A stretch of 64,000 nt of DNA from Sphagnum compactum (taxonomy: Eukaryota > Bryophyta > Sphagnopsida > Sphagnales). Shown here one piece after another: positions 24,690 through 35,522 of the stretch. The stretch covers positions 24,108,213-24,172,212 of the forward strand of contig OZ234493.1 of the NCBI GenBank assembly GCA_965153455.1, in the 5' to 3' direction. The translations under genes and the position numbers were made by a program. The notes below the pieces were generated by a model. That model was given only the letters and a program-made list of their open reading frames with translations. It was not told the origin of the DNA and did not search any database. Position 1 is the first letter of the stretch; every line of letters begins with the position of its first letter.

Positions 24690-26070
24690 TAGTGAAAAAG
24701 GCGCCAGCTGCCGTCGCCTTCTTTTTTCGTTTTGCTGCAACGCAGAAGGCGATGGCAACAATGCTTGTTTTGTTTTCTTGTGACGCAACAAAGAAGGCGA
24801 CGGCAGTCTGTCGTCCCCTTCTTCTTTTTTCTTCTTTTCTTCTAGCTTAGCGAAGAAGGCGACGACAGCATTGCTGCCGTCGCCTTCTTCTTGTTATTTT
24901 ATTGTAACACAGTGGAGAAGGCAACGGTAGCTTTGCTGCCATCGCCTTCTTTTTTTTTTTGCAGTGCAACAAAGAAGGCGAATGTAGCAACGCTGTCGCC
25001 TTCTTTTTTTTGTTGCAGTGCAGCAAAGAAAGCGACTGTAATAACGCTGCCGTCGCCTTCTTGTTTTCGTTTTGTTGCAATGCAACAAAGAAGGCGACGA
25101 TATCATTTTGTTGCAATGCCACAAAGAAGGCGATGGCATCGTTTTGTTGCAGCACAACATAAAAGGCGTCGTCGCCTTCTTATTTTTGTTTTGTTTAACT
25201 GCAACAAAGAAGGTGACGGTAGTCTGTCGTTTCCTTTTTTTTCTTCTTTTCTTCTAGCTTAGCGAAGAAGGCAACGACAGCGTTGCTGCCGTCGTTTTTC
25301 TTTTCTTTTACTATGCAACAAAGAAGGCGATGGTAGCAACCCTACCATCACCTTGTTGATTTTGTTTTGTTGCAGCACAACAAAGAAGGCGACGGCAACG
25401 TTCCTGCTGTCACCTTCTTGTTTTTGTTTTAGTGCAACATAACAAAAAAGGCGACGGCAGCGTTGCTACCGTCGCCCTTTTTTTTTTTCTTCTTTTGTTC
25501 TAGCGTAGCGAAGAAGGCGATGGTAGCGTTGCTGCGACGCTGCTATCGCCTTCTTTTTTCGTTTTACTGCAATGCGTTGCTGCCATCGTCTTTTTTTTTT
25601 TTTTCTTCCAACGTAGCGAAGAAGGCGACGATAGCGCTGCTGCCATCGCCTTTTTTTTTTTTCCTTTTCTTCCAATGTAGCGAAGAAGGCGATGGCAACG
25701 TTGTTGCCATCGCCTTCTTTTTTCGTTTTGCTGCAACGTAGAAGGCGATGGCAGCAACGCTGCCATCGCCTTCTTCTTTCTTCCAACGTAACGAAGAAGG
25801 CGACGGCAGCATTGTTACCGTCACCTTCTTCTTTTTAATTTGTTGGAGCTCATTGAAAAGGGCGACGACAGCAAGTACCGTTGCCTTCTTTTTTCTTTGT
25901 GTTGTAGCGAAACAAAGAAGGTGAAAGCAACCCAGCGCAGAAGGCGTTTTTGTTTTGTTGTAGCACAGTGAAGAAGGAGACAACAGCGTTGCTGCCGTCG
26001 CCTTCTTTTTTACCTTTTGTTGTAGAGCAGCCTAAAAGGCGACTGTTGCTTTGTCGCCTTTTTTTTTTAA
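24690..26070. repeat. Array of about 20 GC-rich hairpin units
   Basis: Units spaced roughly 50-85 bp apart are built around an imperfect palindrome: an arm AAGAAGGCGACGGCAGC, a short centre such as GTT or ATT, then GCTGCCGTCGCCTTCTT. One clear unit is at 24852-24889. Spacers are T-rich and usually include a second small palindrome of the type GTTGCAATGCAAC. Arms vary by a few bases (GACGG/GATGG/GACGA). The whole block is GC-rich compared with its AT-rich surroundings and gives open frames on both strands, which I read as side effects of the repeat. A further decayed copy pair sits at 26130-26260. Confidence 0.9.
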
Positions 26071-26366
26071 AGGTGCACTGTGTAACACTTTTTGCACACC
26101 TTCAACCTATTCTTATGTGGTTTCATTGTATTGAAGAAGAAGACGACAGCTTCCGTCACCTTCTTCGATGGCTTTGCTATAAGGAAATGGCGACCTCCGC
26201 CTTTTCTTGGTGGTTTTGTTGCGAAGAAGGTGACGGCAACAATGTTGTCACCTTCTTCTATGGTGACGGTTTCATTTTAGTTTTTTTGTTGGTGCTTATG
26301 GTTTAGTTTATTAAAATTGACAATTGACAATGAAATTGTGGTTTTTTGTTTAGGGTTGAAGGTGTA

Positions 26367-27790
26367 ATGGCTAGGGGAAGGAGATTGAAGAAAAGTGGTG
26401 GTGGTGAGTTGAAAATGCATAAGCAAAATGTTGCTACGTCAGATGAAAGAATTGTTGAGCCAAATGTTGCTGCAGCAGAGGAGGCAATTGCCGAACCAAA
26501 TGTTGTTGCATCAGATGTGGTAATTGCTCAGCAAAATGTTGCTACATCAGATGAAGCAATTGGAAACGAAAATGTTGTTCCATCAAATGAACTAATCGGT
26601 GAACAAAATGGTGCTTAATCATAATTGAGACATAAGGATGACAGTTTGTAATATAGATTGTTCTAGAATTTATGGACATTAGATTTAATACAGATTAAAG
26701 AAATTGTACAAGTTTTATGAAGTTTAATTATATCCACACCTTCCATCATTTGTTGGAAGGTGCAGGATTTTTTTTGTCAATTTTTTTTATTGCAATACTT
26801 GAAAATAGTTAATGTTTACAGGAGTAATATGTGATTGTGTGATTTTATGTTTTGTAATACCTGCATTCTATTTTTTGAACTCTCATTTTTTGGTTAGGTC
26901 CGAAACTTGAAACTGACCAGGCTTTTCAGCCACCGGCACCCCCTTATTCACCTAATTTGGTTCGGAAGGACAAAGAATGGACGAGAGTTGGGTCGAAATG
27001 GAAGTGCAAAGTTGGCACTTACATTATCGCATATTGTGCCAAATGGTTGTTGACCAAGCATTTGAAGGAGGCGCATGACTTGGTGGCAGAAAAGGCCCAA
27101 CCTGGGGGCCTTCAACTTCTGCAGGAGGTCCTCGACATCAAGACCATGCCAAAATGAATGTTCGCATCTTGGGAAATGTCATGGCTATGCAAAGGCAGAA
27201 TGATCAAAATGTTGCTAGTCGCACTCGTGCCAAAGCACAACGCGAGTGGAATAACCTAGTAGCTATTGCAAAACAGTGTCCACCATTCCCAAAACTTGTT
27301 TTGGTCAAATTAGCTTCAGAGCAATTATTGAAAGTGTTGGGCCTCAATGCTTAGGGCGTGGGAGTGTGCCTCGAGATGCAACATCACGAATGGAGAAGGA
27401 TGAAAATTTACAAGGGATGATTCGATCCACCCGTTGTGTATATGCATGACAATTAAAGATGGCATGGGATGTAAAAAATTAAGATCGAGAGTCCAGTAAA
27501 ACAAGTCGGACAAATAAGTTGGCAGATGTTTTGGATTTTCATGAATCTAGAATGATTCATGGAAGGTAAGAAACAATAATAATCAATGTTGATTGTTTTT
27601 TTATTGTATTTCATCCAAGGTGTGTTAGGGTTTAATTTGGTGGTTTTTAGGTGTTTATAGGGTTCAGGACAAAACAAAGGAAAAGTTTGTTGCAAATGCA
27701 GTTCAGGTTGAGATGCAACGCCACCATTTTTACACTGCTTGTCATGCAGCAAAGGCTGTAAATGCAACAACTGCATACCGAGTTAAACAC
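26367..27790 (+). pseudogene. BED-type zinc-finger-like gene remnant
   Basis: After an acceptor-like TTTGTTTAG, an 83-codon frame (26367-26618) starts MARGRRLKKSGGGELK and contains about five copies of a 13-residue repeat of the type NVATSDEAIxEx. A second exon-like block follows another acceptor (TTGGTTAG, about 26898). It reads PPAPPYSPNLVRKDKEWTR, then KWKCKVGTYIIAYCAKW and LTKHLKEAH, a pattern like a BED/C2H2-like finger (W, C, then H-x4-H) in which one expected Cys seems missing. From 27154 a shifted frame gives MNVRILGNVMAMQRQNDQN and later VKLASEQLLKVLGL. A further piece at about 27665-27790 reads AVQVEMQRHHFYTACHAAKA. Frameshifts between blocks suggest decay. BED fingers are common in hAT transposases, which is one possible origin. 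Confidence 0.4.
26430..26610 (+). repeat. In-frame 39-bp tandem coding repeat
   Basis: About five imperfect copies of a 39-bp unit, each coding a 13-residue motif with the core AsnVal(Ala/Val)(Ala/Thr/Pro)Ser-Asp/Asn-Glu. Substitutions keep the frame open throughout. Confidence 0.75.
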
Positions 27791-28277
27791 GGGATTGTAA
27801 ATACTGATATGGGTTAGGGTTTCACTTTATATAGTTAGTTAGGATTTTTAGCCCATTATTTTTTGGACTACCTAATTTTTGAACTTCGATCCTTTGATAT
27901 GTTATAGAGAACCAACGTTTTTTTTTTCATTGGGTTCTTTAGTAATTTTTATGCACCCATTTTTGTGCATCTTTTATCAATATATTAGTATCTTCTACTC
28001 ACACTTGTTTGATGGGTATATGGTTAATCATATATGTCTTCTTTGTCATAATTTTCTTAGTATTTGAGATGTAAGAATCAAACCTTAAATAGGCCCATAT
28101 GAATAGGTAACATTAATTTGTTTAGGGTCTACAAAGATCAAAATGAACATTGTGTAATATTTACATCTAATATAATAGGACTCACATCACCTAAAGACTT
28201 TTAAAATAATACACACATTTTAAACATATAATACCTACATCATTTTCTATTATAAATTCCATAAGGCCATTTGCAAA

Positions 28278-28750
28278 TATGCAATATTCGCATATAAGTC
28301 CTAAAATAGCCGCAAGCATTTTGCATTCATTACAATACCCGCATATAAGTCCCATAATAGCCGCTGGCATTTTGCATTCATTGCAATACCTGTATATAAG
28401 TCCCATAATAGTCGTTGGCATTTTGCATTCCTTGCAATACCCGCATATGGGCCACAAATAGTCGCTGGCATTCTACATTTGTTGCAATACCCACATATGG
28501 GTCCCATAATAGTCGTTGGCATTTTTCATTCGTGGCAATACCCGCATATGGGCCCGATAGTAGACCCTATCATTTTACATTCGTTGCAATACCCGCATAT
28601 GGGTCCCATAATAGTCGTTGGGTTTTTTTACATTCCTTGCAATACCCGCATATAGGTTCTATATTAGCCGCTGGTTTTTTACATCGCTTGCAATACCCGC
28701 ATATAGGTCCCATAATAGTTGCTGGTTTTTTACATTCATTGCAAAACTTA
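28278..28750. repeat. Tandem array, period about 51-52 bp, nine copies
   Basis: The consensus begins TTGCAATACCCGCATAT, continues (A/G)(A/G)GTCCCATAATAG and ends CCGCTGGCATTTTGCATTC. Nine copies run head to tail from about 28278, with the last truncated. The later copies share GGTTTTTTACATT in place of GGCATTTTGCATT, so the array has two sub-blocks. Confidence 0.95.
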
Positions 28751-28833
28751 CATTTTGTCCTAAAATTAATTCAGAATAACAATTAATTTATGTATATAAA
28801 AAGACATATTTTAGGTACCTAGACCACTTATTA

Positions 28834-29140
28834 ATTATTTTGAAATGACGTTACATGAGGGTATTGCATTTAGGGTTTAAGGTCTTCACATAAGGTTTAC
28901 CTCAACCACCTATGGATTATTTTAGTATGAACTTGCATGTAGGTATTGCATCTAGGCCTTGGTCTTCATTCAAAGGTGCACCCAAACTACATATTGGGTA
29001 TTTCAAAGTGACTTTACATGTGGGTATTACATTTAAGGTTGCCCTTTCATTATAGGTTTTACCTTATTCACGTATGGGTTATTTTGAAATGAACTTGAAT
29101 ATGGCTATTGCATTTAGGGTTAAGGTTTCGTATAATTTTG
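28834..29140. repeat. Tandem array, period about 81 bp, nearly four copies
   Basis: Each unit begins (A/G)TTATTT(T/C)GAAATGA, contains GGGTATTGCATTTAGGGTT and ends near a CCTATGG or CGTATGG. Copies start near 28834, 28916, 28998 and 29078. Related copies recur at 31280-31410. Confidence 0.8.
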
Positions 29141-29219
29141 CAATATCCACACACGTATTTACTTTCACCATTTATAAATTTAGCCTTAATTTTTTTAATA
29201 ATTAAGTATAATTTGTAAC

Positions 29220-29335
29220 AAAACACAAAAGAAGGTATGTCTCTTACCATTTTTTAATCTCCAAGCTGATCTCTTTCAATTTCTTTAAAAATGTGTATTG
29301 CGTTGCTTTGCATATAAAATTCCCCCTATAATGCA
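29220..29335. repeat. Diverged copy of the CCCTAAAAATT repeat family
   Basis: A weak relative of segments at 30655-30775 and 32150-32280. It shares the order ATGTCTCTTAC, CCAA/CCTAA, TCTTT(C/G)AA and a terminal TTCCCCC run. It supports a three-copy dispersed family in this 3-kb tract. Confidence 0.4.
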
Positions 29336-30654
29336 TCGTAGATTTATTTTATTTACTATGAACTTGGTAAAAAAATGTTAATTAATTGAAGGTTCCCCAA
29401 ACTCTAAATTTGAATCATATTCCAATAGTATATACTTATAACAATTATATGGAAAAATGTGCTTTCTTTTTAATAAATTTTTTTAGTTCAAATTAAGATG
29501 TTATAATACAATAAGGATTAGACATTAAACTGTCATAAATGCTAATTAGGCTTATGTGGCCTAGGCTAGTATATTACCTATATAACTAGTATGTTTACTT
29601 AATAAACTCAACCACCTTCAATACCTACATAGACCATCTAAGATATTAACCTAAAAGGCCTACACTAATGAATAAACTACATAATAGGCCTATATTACGT
29701 AGGTAGCCTATTAGGTAATTAATTAGGTTACTTAACAAATAGCTTACTAACCTATTATTCATGTTTAAGTTAGGTTGTTTAGTTTAGTCAATGTCGACAC
29801 TTTAGTCAATCTGACAACCTTAGGTTTGAGCTTTTGTTGAAGTTAGTAATTTGTCAAGGCTATAGATTCTTGGTTGTTTTTTTATGAACACAATTGTGTT
29901 TTTTGGATAGTCAAGTCATCTTTCAACTTTTAAAGTTGTCGAAAACATTACATAACAACTTGGCCCTCACAAAGCTTTTAAAATCCACACAAACTCTGGC
30001 ATGACGTTTAAGAGCTTATGAACATTTTCATACCTAGCTATTAATCTTTTGGAATTTTTAAATTTGCATTAAAAACAAAGTTCATTAAAAATAATTGCAA
30101 TATACGTAACCATAGGTTTATATATATAAATAAATATGAAAATATTATATGTATTGAAATGGATCAACAATATAATTCCATAATATCATTATTTATATAT
30201 TATTTGTTATAAATAACAATATATTTGGACCAATATTTAAACCAATATTATACACCATAAAAAAAAAGTTTACATAAGGACTTGTGTTATATATGTATAA
30301 AATATAAAATATTTTTGACTCATTACATGATTATTTTAACCAATAACTTAATTACTATATATCAGAAAAGTATAAAATAAAATTTCAATCAAACATAGGA
30401 TTCATATGTTTATTTTTATGTGAAACATAAAAAAAAAGTAGAAAATTGTGTGCTTTGAGTTTTTTTAAAACATAGTCTAAAATCTTATTAAATTAGAGAC
30501 TTTATATTTATGTTTTTTTAAATGAGTATACAACTTTAAAAGGGGGAAAAAAAAATATGAACATCTTTGAAGAAATTTTAAGCTTGAACTTTTTTCTTTT
30601 TGATTTCGATAAACTTTGTATTACATTCAGGTTAGGTTTTCACATAAGGTTTGA
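29336..30654. other. AT-rich intergenic tract
   Basis: No gene. At 29550-29770 TAGGC/GCCTA words recur irregularly, giving a decayed array. From 30080 to 30600 the sequence is nearly all A/T with homopolymer runs. Confidence 0.45.
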
Positions 30655-30775
30655 TTCTTACCTTTGTGTGATAACTCCAACCTAATTTTCCCAATCTCTT
30701 TGAAGAAGATATAGAACGAGATTGTATTATTTCACATATGTTTAAACCCTAAAAATTCCCCCCCAATTTAATATA
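30655..30775 (+). repeat. Direct repeat family, copy at 30.7 kb
   Basis: It shares with 32150-32280 a series TTACCTTTGTGTGAT or TTATTTTTGTGTGAT, then CCTAATTTT(C/T)CCA, GAAAAAGATATA-like, TTCACATATGTNTAAACCCTAAAAATT and CCCCCCAA. It is about 110 bp long and about 80 per cent alike by eye. Confidence 0.75.
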
Positions 30776-31262
30776 AAATATTTTTGATAATTAATGAATT
30801 ATCAAAAAAATTGTCATATAATTAAATAATTAATAGACCATTATTTCAGATAATTTAAATGATTAATTATCAAGAATTAGATAATCATTTATTTATTTAA
30901 AATAATTAACTAATCATTTGGCTTAATTTTATTTACTTGGATAATAAAAAGTTGGATCTAAAAATCAGATTGATTAATTTGATATTTGATTGATTAACTT
31001 AAGTATATTTTTGTTTTAATAAGTTATTGAAATCACTATTTAAGATAATTATTCCATGTTATAGATTGCAAGTTCAGCTTTTTCATGAAAAATTCCTACA
31101 CCAAGATAAGCTTGATCACAATTGTCATTATATTATTTGTTCCACAAATAATACAACAAAGTAAGAATCATGGAACTCTTAATCAACAACCCCAACCTTT
31201 ATACACACCTTCATATAAAGAGGCTTAAACCCCACATGCGTATTTTTGGAGTGACCCAAATT

Positions 31263-31600
31263 GCAGGTATTGCATTTAGGGTTGGGTTATTTCAAAGTGA
31301 CTTTGCATGTGCATATTGTGTTTAGGGTTAGGTTTTCACTTAAGGGTATCCAAACCATTTAGTTGGGTTTTTTTGAAACGTGGGTATTGCATTTAGGCTT
31401 GTTTTTCATTTCAACTTGTAATACTTAGACTTATACTTACCTCGACCAATTGGAATTTTGGGGTTTCATTGCAATATTTACACCCGTACTTACCTTTAAC
31501 AACTGAAATTTTGGGGCATAATTGCAATACTTGCACTTGTACTTACTTTTACCAATTGGGATTTTGGGGCCTAATTCTAATACTTGCATTTAACACTAAT
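31263..31600. repeat. Two further tandem arrays (81-bp relatives, then about 63-bp units)
   Basis: 31263-31400 holds two diverged units of the GGTATTGCATTTAGG repeat seen at 28834-29140. 31405-31600 holds three units of about 63 bp with TAATACTT(A/G)(C/G)AC, GTACTTAC and CAATTGG(A/G)ATTTTGGGG. No protein-coding meaning is evident. Confidence 0.75.
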
Positions 31601-32149
31601 ATTATCATTATCCTTGTGTTTTTGCATTTCACACTTTTTGTGCTTATTACTTGGAAACAATAATAACCTTTGTGCCATAGTAAACTTCATGTGTGTGTTG
31701 AATCCATGATGTTCAAAGAATTTGGGCTATGGTTTCCTCCATACAAAATTGATTCTAAAACAAAATTCTTAGTGCCAATGTCAACAATCTTGATTAGTAA
31801 TCGAGACATTTATTAGGGTAAAATATTAGTTCTGAAATATATGAACCAAATTCCTATACACTAAAGCATAAAGCATAATCCTACAAATCCAAATGATATT
31901 TTGCCATAAGCCTTATTACAACCCTAACTATACAAACCCTAACAAAAAACAAATAGTGATATATGCCCTAAACCCAAAAAACTATACAAATTATACAGAT
32001 TATATAATGCAAAATAAACAAATTTAAAAGAACATAGGAAAAAAATTAGAAACCAAAATTCAAAAGTTTTAAACTATAAATATTTATTAACTGAAAGAAA
32101 ATACGTTAATCTTTAAAAATAATCAAATAAATTTTGTACAAAACCAAAA

Positions 32150-32280
32150 AAAAAGATATGTCTTTTATTTTTGTGTGATCTTTCCAGCCTAATTTTTCCA
32201 CTTTTTTTGAAAAAGATATAAAATGCAATTGTAATACTTCACATATGTGTAAACCCTAAAAATTTCCCCCCAAATTTAGC
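32150..32280 (+). repeat. Direct repeat family, copy abutting the inverted duplication
   Basis: Second good copy of the 30655-30775 repeat, ending CCCTAAAAATTTCCCCCC. It stops about 10 bp before the left arm of the 650-bp inverted repeat, so the arm may have been inserted next to or into this repeat. Confidence 0.75.
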
Positions 32281-32289
32281 CTACTTTAT

Positions 32290-32940
32290 CAGCGGGGAAT
32301 TGATGCGCGAAGATGCCATTCCTTGTGGGCGCATGTCGCGTATCTTTTCCACTGTTGCTGGTGTAGGTGGAGTGTTCCTCTCGTGGCCCTTGTGCTCGAT
32401 CCACTACGGTTGGTCTCGAACTTTGCATTGTGATTGCATTTTGCAAAATTGCTTCCGGCAGTATTGAAGTTAGCTATACCAGCCTTGCTTGCATTGGTGA
32501 TTACAATTCCAGCAGACTTGAGTACTGTGAATTGTGTATGATTCCAAAGAATGTTTTGGAAACCTTCATCAGCTTCTATTGCAGTTTGACTCTAGTCCTT
32601 AGAGAATGTGGATTATAGTACAATTGTTGTATGTGAATTCTTGTGGATTTCTTCATGCACTGGTTGTTCAGAGTTTTTGATTTGGCTGTGCATGTGTTCA
32701 GGGCCTCGAATCACATGGCCAAGAGTCTTCAGGTGGCAGATATGCGGGGCTGTAGGTGCAGCTGCTGCCATGGCCACATTCGCTCGGCTATGGGAACCTG
32801 CATGTGAGCCTCAAAACATAGCTGCATATGATTCTTAGCCTATCTAAGCCCCCACTTTCTGCCCCATTGATTATCCATTATCTCAGTAGCCCCTTAATGA
32901 TGTATCCAGTGCTCGAACACTCTCCATCTCCTAACCTGGA
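32290..32940 (+). repeat. Left arm of a 650-bp inverted duplication
   Basis: The arm pairs with the reverse complement of 34659-35319 over its whole length with few differences. The outer end begins AGCGGGGAATTGATGCGCG and the inner end is CTCCTAACCTGGA. Relative to the right arm it lacks about 10 bp near 32720, within a duplicated AGTCTTCA motif. The pairing ends abruptly at both sides. The arm includes a 5'-truncated copy of the putative coding start found in the right arm. Confidence 0.95.
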
Positions 32941-34658
32941 TTTTAAAAAAAACTCCCTATAGCCAACCAGTCAACCAATGATTATCAATCGGGTAATTGA
33001 AACCCTACTCTTATGCATAATTGATGGTTATTATCAAACCAATTTTGATACCCTAATAAAAGCATTCAATATTTGCTTGATATTGATAACCTGATTGACT
33101 CAACCACACACTATTTTGCTTGAGCTGGTAGGTGAACTTTCCCAAGAAGGGAAAGTGCTATGATAGGGCCAAGTGAACCAACACCCACCAGCTCGCACCA
33201 TACTCAGTTGTGGATGAACCTCAACTGAGTTGAACATTTGGTTTCATCTTGGTAACAAATTCTGTAAGAAATAGGTCCCATAAATAGGCAGACAGGTAGT
33301 TGTCAGATTGGCTATGTATCAACTTTCACCCCTTATGGACCTCTCAATAGCTCGGCCCCAGGGGTTATTAACAAAATCAAAATACCCACACAACACTGAT
33401 GAATGCAATCATGGGTAGTCGCTACCTCTTAGGATTGTTGCATAATTTAGATTGTAAGTTCAATCATGTTGTAATTGATCCAGCTCTCGCTCCATGATCT
33501 TGCAACAACAGGCCACTTGAAGGAGAGGCACCCAAGCACTTGGGTTATCATCAAAGGACTTGTTTTGGCACTGGTACGAATGTTAATATAACTTCGATCA
33601 GTATGCTCCATGTTGGGTGGGTACCAGGCAGGAGGAGCCCTGCTATATATATAGACTGATACTGGTCCTCATATCAAAGAACTCACCAGACTGGTATGAC
33701 TTGATCCAATACTGACCACATACCAATACCTGCCTGGTAGGGAAATGAGGTCATACCAGCCTCTTAGCATGTTCAGAGAGTGCCATTCCTGTGTTTTTGA
33801 TTCTGGAATCCTGAAGTGGTTTGAAATTATTCTGGCATCTGAGCTAGAATCGTATGGCTGCTGGAGGTACAAAGCTGGAAGCATGTCAGGCAAAGATCTG
33901 AGCTTGAACATTGTATGCAGTTCAAGTCGGATCTTTGCTTGAATTTACAGAATCAGGTGTCCATCGTATTGTGATCAGTATTGCAAATTCTGGCAGCTCC
34001 AGGAACTTGATCAAGAATACCAATACATCTACAATACATAATGCTTCTAGCTGTGTAACCCAGAATCACATGCTCTAAAGGCCAGGAATACAACTATACC
34101 ATACTATGTCTCTATGTGATTGTCCAGAGAAATTTCCACCACAACACTTTGAGGATACAATGAGAAATGAGTACAGTCATCACCTTGTGAGAGTTGCTCA
34201 CAAATTGTCAGACCATCACCTTCATCACAAATAGCAGTGAAAAGATACCATGACTACCCTGTGACTTCATCAACTCCCAACAGTCACGAATGTTGATGTC
34301 AGTACATGACAACCAGCCTAAAATTCAGGTAAATACATCCTGCACAATCTGCATCCTGACTTTCTGTCACATTTCCAGAACCAACAGGAGACTCAGTTAT
34401 GACTCATGATGTTGGCTAGCAATCAAGACACATAGCTAATAAAAAATAGGTCAATAGTATCCTGATGCAAGCTGCAACAAGTTTGTGAGTTTAAGCTTCA
34501 TTTCATTTAATTTTTCAATGCCAGGAGCATAGCCATAGTTGTAGTTCCAATGTCATTCTATCAGCAATACTTTCTTAGCCAGTGTGGTGTTTGCTATGAA
34601 AATTTCTTAATTGTTACACTTATACCAAAGACCACTGCTGGCTTTAAACCCTAACAAG
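32941..34658. other. Spacer between the inverted arms
   Basis: 1.7 kb without a recognised gene. 32941-33130 resembles other intergenic repeats with TGATAACC words. 33585-33760 is shared with 62560-62700 (GGGTACCA, TATAG, TATCAAAGAA, ACTGGTATGAC, CCTGCCTGG). ORFs at 33669-33942 overlap on opposite strands and show no motif. Confidence 0.45.
33585..33760 (+). repeat. Dispersed repeat shared with 62560-62700
   Basis: Same landmarks in the same order and orientation: TGGGTGGGTACCA, GCCCTGCTATATA or CCCTGGGTATATA, GGTCCTCATATCAAAGAA or CTCCTGGTATCAAAGAA, ACTGGTATGACCT, and ACCTGCCTGG. Class unknown. Confidence 0.65.
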
Positions 34659-35319
34659 TCCAGGTTAGGAGATGGAGAGTGTTCGAACACTGGATACATC
34701 ATCAAGGGGCTATTGAGATAATGGATAATCAATGGGGCAGAAAGTGGGGGCTTAGATAGGCTAAGAATCATATGTAGCTATGTTTTGAGGCTCACATGCA
34801 GGTTCCCATAGCCGAGCGAATGTGGCCATGGCAGCAGCTGCACCTACAGCCCCGCATATCTGCCACCTGAAGACTCTGATGAAGACTCTGCCATGTGATT
34901 CGAGGCCCTGAACACATGCACAGCCAAATCAAAAACTCTGAACAACCAGTGCATGAAGAAATCCACAAGAATTCACATACAACAATTGTACTATAATCCA
35001 CATTCTCTAAGGACTAGAGTCAAACTGCAACAGAAGCTGATAAAGGTTTCCAAAACATTCTTTGGAATCATAGACAATTCACAGTACTCAAGTCTGCTAG
35101 AATTGTAATCACCAGCGCAAGCAAGGCTGGTATAGCTAACTTCAATACTGCCGGAAGCAATTTTGCAAAATGCAATCACAATGCAAAGTTCGAGACCAAC
35201 CGTAGTGGATCGAGCACAAGGGCCACGAGAGGAACACTCCACCTACACCAACAACAGTGGAAAAGATACGCGACATGCGCCCACAAGGAATGGCATCTTC
35301 GCGCATCAATTCCCCGCTG
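34659..35319 (-). repeat. Right arm of the 650-bp inverted duplication
   Basis: Mirror of 32290-32940. This arm continues outward into a 5'-flank-like region (start codon at 35354, then a three-copy repeat with TTAGGGTTT boxes), which the left arm lacks. The right locus is therefore probably the source and the left arm the duplicate. Confidence 0.95.
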
Positions 35320-35354
35320 GATGCTCCTAGTGCCTGTCGCACGGCCATCGCCAA
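35142..35354 (-). CDS. Putative first exon or small ORF, unknown protein
   Basis: A 70-codon frame starts MAMAVRQALGASSGELMRED, followed by AIPCGRMSRIFSTVVGVGGVF, and then reads out of coding-like sequence to a stop. The first 45 or so residues look like a real N-terminus running into a hydrophobic segment (VVGVGGVFLSW). Another frame farther on is also hydrophobic (LLPAVLKLAIPALLALVITIP), hinting at a frameshift or an unspliced membrane protein. I do not recognise the family. The left inverted arm carries the same frame without the first residues. Confidence 0.3.
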   Translation of the reverse strand: MAMAVRQALGASSGELMREDAIPCGRMSRIFSTVVGVGGVFLSWPLCSIHYGWSRTLHCDCILQNCFRQY

Positions 35355-35385
35355 CTAGCTCTTGCACTCCACACACGGAAATACG

Positions 35386-35522
35386 CAGCAGGATTAGGGT
35401 TTTGGACATCAGGACATTTGAGTTCTTCACAAAGAGAGCAGGATTAGGGTTTTGGATTTCAGGACATTTGAGTTCACACAGAGAGCAGGATTAGGGTTTC
35501 GGGTTTCAGGACATTTCAGTTC
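35386..35522. repeat. Three-copy tandem repeat of about 47-52 bp with TTAGGGTTT boxes
   Basis: Unit GCAGGATTAGGGTTTTGG, then ATTTCAGGACATTTGAGTTC and ACAGAGA, in copies from 35386, 35438 and 35485. On the minus strand each copy contains AAACCCTAAT, a telo-box-like motif common in plant 5' leaders. It lies just upstream of the minus-strand ORF starting at 35354. Confidence 0.9.

Noticed and set aside
24344-25262. Long ORFs on both strands across the GC-rich repeat
   Set aside because: They are produced by stop-poor hairpin repeats; peptides are repetitive and the same on both strands, with no independent coding evidence.
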